A stretch of DNA of 64,000 bases from an uncultured Lachnospiraceae bacterium (GTDB lineage: Bacteria > Bacillota > Clostridia > Lachnospirales > Lachnospiraceae), in assembly GCA_934317845.1 (NCBI GenBank), contig CAKRES010000013.1, forward strand, positions 20,374 through 84,373, written 5' to 3'. The translations under genes were made by a program, and so were the position numbers. This document shows positions 52,113-61,899 of this stretch, one piece after another (position 1 is the stretch's first letter; every line of letters starts with the position of its first letter). The notes beneath the pieces were generated by a model. The model did no database searches, had not been told where the DNA came from, and worked only from the letters and a program-made list of their open reading frames with translations.

Positions 52113-53771
52113 TCAAACATTAAAACAGCTTCCACCGATAAACTCCCGGATAATGGAGTTGTTTGGCAGATTATTACTTTCCGCAGACAGAAAATAATCA
52201 AAGAATTTCAGCAAGCGTTTTGCCTCCTGATATTCCGGACAATCCTTTGGAATTGCAAATAATAAAGGTTCTGCATAACTTTTTAATACTGCCAGCTCGT
52301 AGATCAGTGCAGAATTAAACATAGCATCTGCATTCTCCTGATAAGGGAAAATATTTTCTTCTTCTCCCCGGCGTACAGAATGCCACATGGCAATGGTATC
52401 CTTTGCCGAAGTCCCCCGATGCTTGGCATCCCGGACGATCCGCCGGATCAAACGTCCATCTGTGGTTGGAATCCGGTTATGTTCATCAATATTAAGCTGT
52501 GTCAGTGCACTGATATAAATCTTGAATTTTTCGTCATCTGACAATGCCTCTGACATACGAGGATTTAAGCCGTGGATTCCTTCGATCACAAGCACATCAT
52601 CTGGTCCCAGCTTCTTGGTTTCTCCCTTGTATTCCCGTTTTCCGGTTTTAAAATTGAAGCTTGGCATTTTTACTGTATTGCCCCGAACAAGATTACTCAT
52701 ATCCTCGTTAAACTGCGCTACATCCATCGCATCAATACATTCAAAATTGTAATCACCATTTTCATCTCTTGGTGTGAATTCACGGTTTACAAAATAATTA
52801 TCCATAGCAATTGGATGCGGATTCAGGCCGTTAGCACGAAGTTGGATCGATAAGCGGTGAGAAAATGTTGTTTTTCCTGAAGAAGACGGACCTGCGATCA
52901 ACACAACCTTTTTCTTCTTCAACGCAATCTCATTTGCCATGTTTCCAATATTTTTTTCCATCAATGCTTCCTGCACCAGGATCATTTCATTCATTCCACC
53001 ATTTACGATCAGATCATTTAATGCACCGACCGTACCGACATGGAGCATATCCCCCCATTGTTCTGCCTGCTTTAATACAGAAAAAAGCTTTGGCTGTGGA
53101 CGAAAGACCGGAATATCATGATTATTTTTCCGTCCCGGTAAAACAAGCATAAATCCATTCTCATAAGGAACCAGATCAAAATACTTAATGTAGCTTGTCG
53201 ATGGCACCATGTACCCATAATAATAATCTACATAATCATTCAGATAATAAAGATTTGTCTTAGAAACCCTGCGATAACGGAACAACTCTGCCTTATCTGT
53301 CATATGTCGTTCTTCAAAAATACGAACTGCCTCACTAGTTTCCACATTCTTTTTCTGGATGACAATATCTTCGTTTACCAGCCGTTTCATCTCTTCCTTT
53401 GTTTCCTCTATCAGTTCCTTGGAAAGAGTGATCCGCGGATCATTGATCTCACAGTATAGTGCCTGATTGATGGAATAGTTGATACTCAAATTAACCGGAA
53501 GTTCTTTTCTTGTCACATTCTGTAAAGAGGCCAGCATCAGTAAGATCGCACTTCTGCGATATGTCTGATTGCCAATCTTATCTGCGGTAGTGACAAACTC
53601 TACTATACTATCATCCGGAGCCTGCTTTGTCAACTCGGCTAATTTTCCATCTATGTACGCCAACACAATTTCTGCTTCATACCATGACTGACATTCCTTT
53701 GCCACGTCTAAAAGAGTCATCGGCGCCTGCATTTCAAATTCTTTTATCTCCTGTTTGGTGCGAATCTTCAT
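52113..53771 (-). CDS. Uridine-kinase-like nucleoside kinase with N-terminal TGS-like domain
   Basis: A 552-residue cytoplasmic P-loop protein: VVLIAGPSSSGKTTFSHRLS is the Walker A (about residue 287), and VIEGIHGLNP and RIVRDAKHRGTSAKDT are uridine kinase/phosphoribulokinase motifs. The N-terminal 60 residues resemble a TGS domain, followed by a threonyl-tRNA-synthetase-like region (about 60-230, with YEAEIVLAYIDGKLAELTKQ). This architecture is common in Clostridia. The ATG at 53771 follows GGAGGT; upstream in-frame starts lack a site. It lies 19 bp after the Nif3-family gene and ends just before rnpB. Confidence 0.88.
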   Translation of the reverse strand: MKIRTKQEIKEFEMQAPMTLLDVAKECQSWYEAEIVLAYIDGKLAELTKQAPDDSIVEFVTTADKIGNQTYRRSAILLMLASLQNVTRKELPVNLSINYSINQALYCEINDPRITLSKELIEETKEEMKRLVNEDIVIQKKNVETSEAVRIFEERHMTDKAELFRYRRVSKTNLYYLNDYVDYYYGYMVPSTSYIKYFDLVPYENGFMLVLPGRKNNHDIPVFRPQPKLFSVLKQAEQWGDMLHVGTVGALNDLIVNGGMNEMILVQEALMEKNIGNMANEIALKKKKVVLIAGPSSSGKTTFSHRLSIQLRANGLNPHPIAMDNYFVNREFTPRDENGDYNFECIDAMDVAQFNEDMSNLVRGNTVKMPSFNFKTGKREYKGETKKLGPDDVLVIEGIHGLNPRMSEALSDDEKFKIYISALTQLNIDEHNRIPTTDGRLIRRIVRDAKHRGTSAKDTIAMWHSVRRGEEENIFPYQENADAMFNSALIYELAVLKSYAEPLLFAIPKDCPEYQEAKRLLKFFDYFLSAESNNLPNNSIIREFIGGSCFNV

Positions 53772-53790
53772 ACTGCTACCTCCATTTTGC

Positions 53791-54576
53791 TTAAACAAGC
53801 TGATATGGTGCTTTTTCCTCACACATAACCAGCGTTACTCCGTTCAATTTATCCTCTAAATACTGTTTCACAAACTCTGTAAAAATGTGCTCCAATCCAT
53901 AATGCGTAGCATCGATCAGGATCAGTCCGTCTTCCTTCGCATCCAGCCCTTCATGGTGTCCCAGATCACCGGTCACAAGCACCTGTGCTTCCTTTTGTCT
54001 GGCATCATCTATCATACTTTTTCCGGAACCCGGACAGATTGCGATCCGTTCCACCCTCTGCTCTAACGCTCCGTACACCATAACAGCAGGAAGTGAAAAC
54101 TGTTTTTTTATCTCTTCTGCCAGCTCCTGAACGGTGCATTGCTGTGGCAGTTTTCCCACTCTTCCAATGCCCTCCACTATGCGATCATCCTGCCATGTCA
54201 CCTCTAATGGCTCCCTGTGAGATAACTGCAAACGATCTGCTGCTATATCTGCCATGGAACCCATTATATCAAAATTCGTATGCATTGCAAAACAGGAAAT
54301 GTTATTTGCAAGCAATGTCATAATCTTTCTTCCAACCAAAGTATCCATATTGACCGTCTTGATGGAACCAAAAATCATGGGATGATGCGTGATCAAAAGA
54401 TCTACCTTCTCAGTCACTGCCTGTTCGATCACTTCCATGGAAGCATCCAAAGCCAGCATGATCTTTTTTACATCCTGTTCCTTTGATCCCACTAATAAAC
54501 CTACGTTATCCCAATCCAGTGCATATTTTTTCGGACTCAACTGTTCCAAATACAGCATAATATCACTACACTTCAT
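53791..54576 (-). CDS. Nif3-like dinuclear metal-centre protein
   Basis: A 261-residue member of the conserved NIF3/YqfO family, which folds into a hexameric toroid with two metals. Metal ligands are visible in LLITHHPMIF, MHTNFDIM and the C-terminal THYGLEHIFTEF. It has no large insertion domain. AAAGGAG precedes its ATG. It follows trmK by 35 bp, the pair commonly seen downstream of rpoD. The biochemical role is not settled for the family. Confidence 0.9.
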   Translation of the reverse strand: MKCSDIMLYLEQLSPKKYALDWDNVGLLVGSKEQDVKKIMLALDASMEVIEQAVTEKVDLLITHHPMIFGSIKTVNMDTLVGRKIMTLLANNISCFAMHTNFDIMGSMADIAADRLQLSHREPLEVTWQDDRIVEGIGRVGKLPQQCTVQELAEEIKKQFSLPAVMVYGALEQRVERIAICPGSGKSMIDDARQKEAQVLVTGDLGHHEGLDAKEDGLILIDATHYGLEHIFTEFVKQYLEDKLNGVTLVMCEEKAPYQLV

Positions 54577-54611
54577 CTTTTGGCTCCTTTCTTCCCACGA
54601 AAGCTTTCTTC

Positions 54612-55328
54612 CTAGTCTATGTACGTTTCATTATAATAGAACAATGCCTCTTTCAATTGTCTCTCTTCCCCTTCTAACTGCCTGATACGTTCCAGTGTTT
54701 TCTCAGGAATCATTTTGTTATGATCTGTCAACTTTTCCAAAAGTTGTGTTGTCTTATCAAGCTTTTCTTCCAAATAAGTAAAAAGTAGCGCATCTTTATT
54801 GAGCAAAAGCAATTTTCCATACTGCTCATACACTTCTTTCTCATAGTATTCTTCTCCAGGAACCGCCTTTATCACAGTATAATACTTCCCATCTTCCTGC
54901 AAAAATAGTTCTTCGACAATCTGATAATGCATTGCATGAAGCTTTCTACGCACCTTAAAAATTTCTGACTGTGGCTGTAAGATCAATTCCTTTGTCCCAC
55001 AAAAACCAGAATCAGCCGCATCTAGTATAGAACACATCAAAGCTCCACCCATACCGGCAATTATGATCGTATCTACTTCTTCCGGAGATAGCATTTTCAG
55101 TCCATCACTCCGTCTTGTTTCAATCTGAGTTTCCAGACCATGTGCGTGAATATGTGCTATGGCACGCGAAAGAGGTCCTTCCCCAATATCCATTGCGATC
55201 GCATGCGGAACCCACCCATTTAAAGTAAGGTAGATGGGAATAAAAGCATGATCTGTTCCGACATCCGCCAAACGATTTCCTTTTGTCACCAGACTGGAAA
55301 TTGCTTTCATACGCATTGATAGCTCCAT
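54612..55328 (-). CDS. trmK: tRNA (adenine22-N1)-methyltransferase
   Basis: It methylates A22 in tRNA. The 238-residue protein has the SAM loop LADVGTDHAFIPIYLTLNGW at the N-terminus, MDIGEGPLSRA and the catalytic-side IIIAGMGGALMCSIL. A helical C-terminal coiled coil (about 190-235) follows, as in family members. It starts 17 bp after rpoD ends, the order rpoD-trmK-nif3 of many Firmicutes. Confidence 0.93.
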   Translation of the reverse strand: MELSMRMKAISSLVTKGNRLADVGTDHAFIPIYLTLNGWVPHAIAMDIGEGPLSRAIAHIHAHGLETQIETRRSDGLKMLSPEEVDTIIIAGMGGALMCSILDAADSGFCGTKELILQPQSEIFKVRRKLHAMHYQIVEELFLQEDGKYYTVIKAVPGEEYYEKEVYEQYGKLLLLNKDALLFTYLEEKLDKTTQLLEKLTDHNKMIPEKTLERIRQLEGEERQLKEALFYYNETYID

Positions 55329-55345
55329 TTTTTTCTCCTTGTTTT

Positions 55346-56824
55346 TTAATTATCGAGGAAATCCTTCAATTTAATCTTTCTACTTGGATGTCTCAGCTTA
55401 CGGATCGCCTTTGCTTCGATCTGACGAATACGCTCCCTTGTAACATTGAATTCTTTTCCAACTTCTTCCAATGTGCGTGCACGGTTGTCTTCCAGACCAA
55501 AACGCAGTCTCAATACCTTCTGCTCACGATCTGTCAAAGTAGAAAGCACCTCATCAAGCTGTTCCCGAAGTAAGGTAAATGCAGCAGCATCTGCTGGTAC
55601 AGGAACATTCTCGTCTTGAATGAAATCACCAAGATGACTATCCTCTTCCTCACCAATTGGAGTTTCTAAAGAAACCGGCTCCTGTGAAATCTTCTGGATC
55701 TCTCTGACACGTTCTACCGGAATCTTCATTTCTCTTGCAATTTCTTCCGGTGTTGCTTCCCGGCCTAATTCCTGTAATAACTGGCGTGACACACGGATCA
55801 GCTTATTGATTGTTTCAACCATATGAACAGGAATTCGGATAGTTCTTGCCTGGTCTGCGATTGCACGAGTGATCGCCTGCCGGATCCACCATGTTGCATA
55901 CGTACTGAACTTATATCCCTTGCGATAATCAAATTTTTCTACCGCCTTGATCAGACCTAAATTTCCTTCCTGTATCAAATCTAAGAACAACATGCCACGT
56001 CCGACATATCGTTTGGCAATACTGACTACCAGACGCAGATTGGCTTCTGCCAATTTTTTCTTTGCCCGCTCGTCGCCATTTTCCATTGCCTTGGCAAGTT
56101 CAATTTCTTCTTCTGCACTTAACAAAGGTACTTTACCAATTTCCTTCAGGTACATACGGACCGGATCCTCGATACTAATACCATCCGGTACAGAAAGATC
56201 AATATTCTCTACATTCGTATCATCATCTGAATCCAAAAGCAGATCATCATCCTTATCTAATACCGTAATATTCTCTTTTTCAAATCGATCAAACAATTCT
56301 AACTGCATGGCAGAGGTATACACCAAACCACTAAGCGAATGATTTACAAAATCGCGGTCAACAACACCGCCTTTTTTCTTTGCCTTATCAACCATTTCAT
56401 TTAATCGTACCAAAAACGTAGTCTGGTTATCTTCACTTAATCCTTGCGCATCAGTCTTTTCATCGATCGGTGCGTCAAATTCAAATTTGTTATCCTCAAA
56501 CTCCTCATCAATGAGTTCATCATCCTGCTCTTCGTCAGAAAACTCCTGCTCTGTTTTATCAACCAGCTTTTCTTCTTCTAAAGCTGTCTCCTGCACAGTC
56601 TTCTTCTCCTCTTTTTCCTTCACAGACTTCTTAGTCGTTTTCTTTGAATTTGTTTCTTTCTCTGTTTTATTTTCCTTTTCTGAAGTCTTCGCTGCTGTCT
56701 TCTTTGTTGTTTTTTTCTTTACCTGTGTTGTTTCTTCTTTCATTGCTTCTGTCTCTTTTACTGTCTTTTTCTTTGTTGCCACTTTTTTCTCCTTACCTTC
56801 TTCTTTTTTATGATTCTCTGCCAT
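55346..56824 (-). CDS. rpoD: RNA polymerase sigma factor SigA (RpoD)
   Basis: The housekeeping sigma factor. The 492-residue protein has an N-terminal extension of about 80 residues rich in Lys, Glu and Thr, then an acidic stretch to about 120. Regions 1.2-4 follow: EDPVRMYLKEIGKVPLLSA, KRYVGRGMLFLDLIQEG, FSTYATWWIRQAITRAIADQ, DREQKVLRLRFGLED and RERIRQIEAKAIRKL. The ATG at 56824 follows AAAGGAG; an upstream ATG lies in dnaG. It is 46 bp after dnaG, as in the macromolecular synthesis operon without rpsU. Confidence 0.97.
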   Translation of the reverse strand: MAENHKKEEGKEKKVATKKKTVKETEAMKEETTQVKKKTTKKTAAKTSEKENKTEKETNSKKTTKKSVKEKEEKKTVQETALEEEKLVDKTEQEFSDEEQDDELIDEEFEDNKFEFDAPIDEKTDAQGLSEDNQTTFLVRLNEMVDKAKKKGGVVDRDFVNHSLSGLVYTSAMQLELFDRFEKENITVLDKDDDLLLDSDDDTNVENIDLSVPDGISIEDPVRMYLKEIGKVPLLSAEEEIELAKAMENGDERAKKKLAEANLRLVVSIAKRYVGRGMLFLDLIQEGNLGLIKAVEKFDYRKGYKFSTYATWWIRQAITRAIADQARTIRIPVHMVETINKLIRVSRQLLQELGREATPEEIAREMKIPVERVREIQKISQEPVSLETPIGEEEDSHLGDFIQDENVPVPADAAAFTLLREQLDEVLSTLTDREQKVLRLRFGLEDNRARTLEEVGKEFNVTRERIRQIEAKAIRKLRHPSRKIKLKDFLDN

Positions 56825-56870
56825 ATCGGGACTCCTTTCACTTACCTTTTCGCTTCGGTATGCTTGTATT

Positions 56871-58700
56871 TTAACCATTGTCAAGGGTAATATACAAATT
56901 TTCCAGAGCTTGTGTCTCCTTCATCAATTCCATAAATCTTTGACTTTGTTCCTTTTTGGGAATCGACTGCTGCGTCAACTCCTTCATTTGTCGGTCAATA
57001 CTTTCCTGCTTAAATCGCCGCACGGTTTCCGTGATCGCATTTTGTGCAAATTGTCTGCGCATCTCTTCGTCTTCCTGCTCGCTTCCTTCATATTGCACTT
57101 CCTCATTTAAGATCGCACTGATCTTAGAGTGTAGAGACAGGTCAGGATAAGAATCAATGACCTCTGCCGGATTTACCATATTCGTTTGCTGATATTGTTT
57201 TTCAAACTGCTCTGCAATCTGTCTTGTCAAACCTTCACTAAACTCCTGAACCGTAATATGCTCACGGATTTTTTCCCATAACACAGGATAATTTGCAACC
57301 CAGGTGAGTAACAACTTTTCCTGTAAAATAGGAGCCTCCTTCTCTTCCTTTATGATTTTTTGATGACTTTTCTTGCTTTCTTCTTCTAAATCCTTGAAAC
57401 GCTGCTCCTCAAATGTTTGTTCTCCAATCTGATTCACCTGCTGTAGCAACGATCGTTCCTGAAAATGATATTGCTCCGAAACAGCAGTCACATAATTCTC
57501 CCGCTCCAGCTTGTCCTTTATATAAGCAAGACGTTTTGCTACCTCACGTCCAAAGCTCGTTTTATCCTCCGGATCGTTCAAATGATAGTGCCCCGCCAGC
57601 ACCTGTATCTCATACATTACACTGCTGATTGAATTAGCAATCCGCTTTTCATATTCCTCTGCACCAAGATTTTTAATAAATTCGTCCGGATCCTTATATG
57701 GTTTCATAGAGATCACGCGGGCGGAAAGATCTGCACTTCTGCATATTTCAATCGCTCTCAGTGCTGCTTTTTGCCCTGCAGCATCACTGTCATACGCTAA
57801 AAAAACACGATTACGGTATCGCTTCAAAAGCCTTGCCTGATCGATCGTATAGGCAGTTCCAAGTGATGCAACCGCATTGTCAAATCCCGCCTGATGCAGT
57901 GAAATCACGTCCATATAACCTTCACAAAGCAGAAATCCATCCCGTTTTGATCTGCGCGCAAAATGAAGTCCATAAAGATTTTTCTTCTTTTCAAACAGAA
58001 GCGTTTCCCTTGAATTTAAATACTTTGGTTCGCCATCTCCCATCACACGGCCACCAAAACCAATGACTTTGCCATTCATATCAACGATTGGAAACATCAC
58101 ACGATTCCAAAACTTATCGTGTGCTCCCTGACTATCTATTTCCACCAGCCCGGAATCTTTCAGCACCTCATCCTGGTATCCCTTTTTCTTCAAAAACTGA
58201 TACAGATCATCCCGGTAGATATCTGCAAAACCAAGACCAAACTTCAAAATAGTATCGTCTGTAATCTGTCGTGACTTGAAATACTCATAGCCTCTTTTCC
58301 CGTGTTCATGATGCAAAAGCTTGAAAAAATAGTTGGCAGCATCCTTATTCATTTCCCGCAGCGTCGCACGATAATCTGCCATTGCTTTCTGCTCACTCGT
58401 CTGTTCCTCCTTTGGCAGCTCCATTCCAACCTGTTCTGCCAAATACTCTACTACTTCCGGGAACGTGAAATTTTCATATTCCATCAAAAAGGTAAATACA
58501 CTACCACCTTTTCCACATCCAAAACAATAAAACATCTGTTTTTCATCACTAACGGAAAAGGATGCCGTCTTTTCTCCATGAAACGGGCATAATCCAAAAT
58601 AGGAGTTTCCCTTCTTCTTCAAATGAACATAGTTACCAATAACATCCACAATATTCGTACGGTTTCTTACTTCCTCGATCACTTCATCCGAATAATACAA
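56871..58700 (-). CDS. dnaG: DNA primase
   Basis: It makes RNA primers at the replication fork. The 609-residue protein has the zinc finger CPFHGEKTASFSV ... YCFGCGKGGS (about residues 38-68). The catalytic core holds the TOPRIM acid in LLCEGYMDVISLHQAG and YDSDAAGQKAA. A C-terminal helicase-binding domain follows. The start is TTG at 58700, six bases after GGAGG. It lies 67 bp after dgt and 46 bp before rpoD. Confidence 0.96.
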   Translation of the reverse strand: MYYSDEVIEEVRNRTNIVDVIGNYVHLKKKGNSYFGLCPFHGEKTASFSVSDEKQMFYCFGCGKGGSVFTFLMEYENFTFPEVVEYLAEQVGMELPKEEQTSEQKAMADYRATLREMNKDAANYFFKLLHHEHGKRGYEYFKSRQITDDTILKFGLGFADIYRDDLYQFLKKKGYQDEVLKDSGLVEIDSQGAHDKFWNRVMFPIVDMNGKVIGFGGRVMGDGEPKYLNSRETLLFEKKKNLYGLHFARRSKRDGFLLCEGYMDVISLHQAGFDNAVASLGTAYTIDQARLLKRYRNRVFLAYDSDAAGQKAALRAIEICRSADLSARVISMKPYKDPDEFIKNLGAEEYEKRIANSISSVMYEIQVLAGHYHLNDPEDKTSFGREVAKRLAYIKDKLERENYVTAVSEQYHFQERSLLQQVNQIGEQTFEEQRFKDLEEESKKSHQKIIKEEKEAPILQEKLLLTWVANYPVLWEKIREHITVQEFSEGLTRQIAEQFEKQYQQTNMVNPAEVIDSYPDLSLHSKISAILNEEVQYEGSEQEDEEMRRQFAQNAITETVRRFKQESIDRQMKELTQQSIPKKEQSQRFMELMKETQALENLYITLDNG

Positions 58701-58767
58701 GGGTATCCTCCTTTCCCATTATGTACTAAAAATTTACAGCTAAACCAGCTTACAAATTTACACTATA

Positions 58768-59778
58768 TTAAAAGCTGTTCCATCCAATAGGAACATAAAT
58801 CTCACTAAAACAATGTATCGCATAACGATCTGACATTCCTGCTATGTAATCACATACAACCTGTTCTTTATCTGCCTTTTCCTCTTTGATCATCTGCACA
58901 TATTCCTCTGGAAGCAGTTCAATCTGCTCCATATAGGCTTCAAATAATGCTGTAATCAATTTACGTGCCTTATTTTCCTCCGATTTTGCTTTCGAATTTG
59001 TATATACATGTTCGAACATAAACGAACGTAATCCGCTTAATGCCTCTTGAATCTCTCCAGACATTTTTATCTCGTACTGCTTCTCACTACTACGGATAAT
59101 GTCATGAATCATCGTATTGATCCGTTCTCTCACCGAATGTCCCAAAATCTGAGTATATTTCTCCGGAATCTGTTTCTCTGCTAAAATTCCAGCCCGGATC
59201 GCATCATCAATATCATGATTTACATAAGCAATCTTATCTGCATAACGAACAATTTTTCCCTCCAAAGTAAATGGCATATAACGGGTACGATGGTTCTTTA
59301 TCCCATCTCTCACTTCTTTGGTAAGATTTAATCCTTGTCCTTTATTCTCCAATATCTCTACCACTCTAAGACTCTGCATATTATGCTCAAATCCATGGGA
59401 AGATAATTCATTTAATGTCCTCTCTCCAGAATGACCAAACGGTGTATGACCAAGATCATGTCCCAAAGCGATCGCTTCCGTAAGATCCTCATTTAAGCGC
59501 AATGCTCTTGCTATCGTTCTTGCATTCTGTGCGACCTCAAGAGTATGTGTTAAACGAGTGCGATAATGATCTCCGTACGGATCTAAAAACACCTGCGTTT
59601 TATGCTTTAATCGTCGAAATGATTTACAATGAAGAATTCGGTCTCTGTCTCTTTGATACACAGTACGGATATCACACTGCGCTTCCTCGCGTTCACGACC
59701 CAAAGAATTACAACTCAAAGAAGCATGCGAAGACAAGTATTCCTTTTCCCAACATTCCTGCTGTTCTCTGATCGTCAT
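58768..59778 (-). CDS. dgt: dGTPase-like HD-domain triphosphohydrolase
   Basis: A metal-dependent enzyme of the Dgt family that splits dNTPs to nucleoside and triphosphate. The 336-residue protein shows the HD motifs: HTLEVAQNARTIARAL, AIALGHDLGHTPFGHSGER and IVRYADKIAYVNHDIDDAI. It is the short class of Firmicute dGTPase-like proteins, often next to dnaG-rpoD as here. The preceding sequence is GGTGGTGATAGT. Exact nucleotide preference is unknown. Confidence 0.9.
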   Translation of the reverse strand: MTIREQQECWEKEYLSSHASLSCNSLGREREEAQCDIRTVYQRDRDRILHCKSFRRLKHKTQVFLDPYGDHYRTRLTHTLEVAQNARTIARALRLNEDLTEAIALGHDLGHTPFGHSGERTLNELSSHGFEHNMQSLRVVEILENKGQGLNLTKEVRDGIKNHRTRYMPFTLEGKIVRYADKIAYVNHDIDDAIRAGILAEKQIPEKYTQILGHSVRERINTMIHDIIRSSEKQYEIKMSGEIQEALSGLRSFMFEHVYTNSKAKSEENKARKLITALFEAYMEQIELLPEEYVQMIKEEKADKEQVVCDYIAGMSDRYAIHCFSEIYVPIGWNSF

Positions 59779-59898
59779 ACTATCACCACCTTAATGATCC
59801 TTTTTTAACCACAAACTGGCTCACATTCCTAATATTCTACAGATTTCTTAAAAACCCTTTTTTCATCCATAAGAAACAATTTCCCAAATCATAAAAAA

Positions 59899-59922
59899 GA
59901 ACAGTCTCCTAAGAGACTGTTC
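59899..59922 (-). terminator. Terminator of the sugar ABC operon
   Basis: GAACAGTCTC and GAGACTGTTC form a 10-bp stem with a 4-base loop, followed by TTTTTTAT on the minus strand. Confidence 0.85.
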
Positions 59923-59952
59923 CTTATATATTCCATATAATTGATGATAATA

Positions 59953-60816
59953 TCAACCCTTAACCGCACCAACGGCAATACCCTGAATAATATTCTTAGA
60001 TAATGCAATGTATACGATTACAACAGGAATGATTGCTAAGAAAATCATCATGTAAATCTGACCTAAGTCAAACTTTAAGAAGTCAGCACTACGTAACTGA
60101 GCGATCAGAATAGGTAATGTCTTCATCTGTGTTTTGCTGAGCAAAAGGTTTGGAGTGAAGTAGTTATTCCATGCAGTTACGAATGTGAAGATTGCCTGTA
60201 CAGCAATCGCTGGTTTCAAAATTGGAACAATGATTGCGTTGAATGTTTTGAACTCTGCTGCACCATCAATACGAGAAGCTTCCACAATCTCAAGTGGCAA
60301 TGAACTCTCCATGTACTGCTTCATAAAGAAGAATACAGTAGGAGCAGCAATAGAAGGAACAATCAACGGAATAAAGTTATCAACTAAATGCAACTGATTC
60401 ATAAATCTAACGAAACCTAACGCAGTTACCTGAGTAGGAATCATCATAATTGCCAAGATAAATGTAAATACAACTTTTCTACCCTTGAAATCATATGCAT
60501 GGATCGCATACGCAGTCAGTGCGGAGAAATATGTAGATAAAATACATGAACCTCCGGAAACGATCAAGCTGTTGATCATACCACGAACTACAGGTAAGTT
60601 ACCATTAGAAAGCAAGTGTTTAAAGTTGGTTAAGAACCAAACACCCGGTACTAATGAAAATCCTTTCTGGATATCACTGTGTGCACGAGTTGCGTTAATA
60701 ATCAAAATGTAAAATGAAAACAAGCAAATGATTGTAAGAATAATCAGAACGATATAACGGACTGTCTTCTTCGCAGCCATATGCTGAGATAAACTTCTCT
60801 CTTTCTTTTTAGCCAT
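59953..60816 (-). CDS. Carbohydrate ABC transporter permease (MalG type)
   Basis: One of two membrane subunits of a carbohydrate uptake 1 importer. The 287-residue protein has six helices and the EAA loop EASRIDGAAEFKTFNAIIVP that docks the ATPase. IPTQVTALGFVRFMNQLHLV and the C-terminal GIAVGAVKG are typical. It lies 17 bp after the MalF-type permease, with GGAGGG ahead of its ATG. No ATPase gene is in the window; such systems often share an MsmK-type ATPase. Confidence 0.93.
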   Translation of the reverse strand: MAKKKERSLSQHMAAKKTVRYIVLIILTIICLFSFYILIINATRAHSDIQKGFSLVPGVWFLTNFKHLLSNGNLPVVRGMINSLIVSGGSCILSTYFSALTAYAIHAYDFKGRKVVFTFILAIMMIPTQVTALGFVRFMNQLHLVDNFIPLIVPSIAAPTVFFFMKQYMESSLPLEIVEASRIDGAAEFKTFNAIIVPILKPAIAVQAIFTFVTAWNNYFTPNLLLSKTQMKTLPILIAQLRSADFLKFDLGQIYMMIFLAIIPVVIVYIALSKNIIQGIAVGAVKG

Positions 60817-60833
60817 GAAAAATGTCCCTCCTT

Positions 60834-61754
60834 CTAATACTCTTCTGGTGTTACAGTTACTCTGTAAATAATCAAACTTAAAATAGTCGTAAGTACAAAC
60901 AGCATAACTGAAAGTGCACCAGCCATACCATAGTTCTTACTATACAGATGCTTATTCAAATACATGATCAATGTCATTGTTGTACGGTTCGGGTTACCTT
61001 CACCATTTGTTAAGATCTGCGGAATATCGAACATCTGAATACCACCGACTAATGATGTTAATAATACATATACGAAAATCGGCTTTAATAATGGCATCGT
61101 AATTCTAAAGAATACCTGTGAACTACTTGCGCCGTCTACTTCAGCTGCCTCAAATAATGATGTATCAATACCCATGATACCAGCCATTAAAAGGATGGTT
61201 GTATTACCAAACCACATCAAGAAGTTCATGGTACCGATCAAAGCAGCGGCACTTTTTGTGTGATCAAGGAATACATATGGTTTATCGATAAATCCCATAG
61301 CCTGAAGCATTTCATTTACAGGTCCGATGTTAGAGAAGATTGTAAAGAATAACATAGCCATAGCAGAAGCCATGATCAAGTTTGGCATGTAAATAACGGT
61401 TTTAAAGAAACCTTCTGCCTTCAATTTACAACCTGTATCTGCAAACCATACAGCTAATAATAAAGATACTAAAATCTGTGGAATGAAACCTACAATCCAC
61501 AATAACATGGTGTTACCTGTATATTTTAACAGGTCACCCGTCTGAATCAAACTAACATAATTGTCAAGTCCTACAAAGTTGGGTCCAATCTGAGTCAATC
61601 CAGCTAAGTAATTCTCAAAGAAACTGTTATAAATGGTTGAGAATAACGGAATAATCTGGAATGCAAAATAAACAAGAAAGAAAGGAATCAAAAAGATGTA
61701 TCCCCATTTTGTATAACTTACAACTTTCGATTTTTTGCTACGAGCTGCAGCCAT
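60834..61754 (-). CDS. Carbohydrate ABC transporter permease (MalF type)
   Basis: The 306-residue partner permease, with six main helices and the EAA loop EAAEVDGASSSQVFFRITMP. The N-terminus is basic (ARSKKSKVVSYTKWGYIFLI). The ATG at 61754 follows GAGGTG; a GTG three codons upstream overlaps that site. It is preceded by a 136 bp gap from the binding-protein gene that contains a strong hairpin terminator. The substrate cannot be read from these subunits. Confidence 0.93.
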   Translation of the reverse strand: MAAARSKKSKVVSYTKWGYIFLIPFFLVYFAFQIIPLFSTIYNSFFENYLAGLTQIGPNFVGLDNYVSLIQTGDLLKYTGNTMLLWIVGFIPQILVSLLLAVWFADTGCKLKAEGFFKTVIYMPNLIMASAMAMLFFTIFSNIGPVNEMLQAMGFIDKPYVFLDHTKSAAALIGTMNFLMWFGNTTILLMAGIMGIDTSLFEAAEVDGASSSQVFFRITMPLLKPIFVYVLLTSLVGGIQMFDIPQILTNGEGNPNRTTMTLIMYLNKHLYSKNYGMAGALSVMLFVLTTILSLIIYRVTVTPEEY

Positions 61755-61799
61755 ACTTTTCACCTCACGTAATCAGCTAAAAATAGCCTCATAATAATT

Positions 61800-61824
61800 A
61801 AAGATGAGTAAACTACTCATCTTT
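61800..61824 (-). repeat. Second hairpin between binding-protein and permease genes
   Basis: AAAGATGAGTA and TACTCATCTTT form an 11-bp stem around three bases, after the terminator and before the permease ribosome site. It may protect or process the mRNA; the T-tract after it is weak. Confidence 0.5.
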
Positions 61825-61841
61825 ATAAAATTAGTTAAAAA

Positions 61842-61869
61842 ACATGCCTGCCTAATCAGACAGGCATGT
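61842..61869 (-). terminator. Partial terminator after the solute-binding protein gene
   Basis: ACATGCCTG and CAGGCATGT form a 9-bp stem with a 10-base loop, followed on the minus strand by TTTTTTAAC. Most transcripts probably stop here, with some reading through to the permease genes. Confidence 0.75.
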
Positions 61870-61899
61870 AAAAATCAAGAATCACTCTAATAGCGAATC

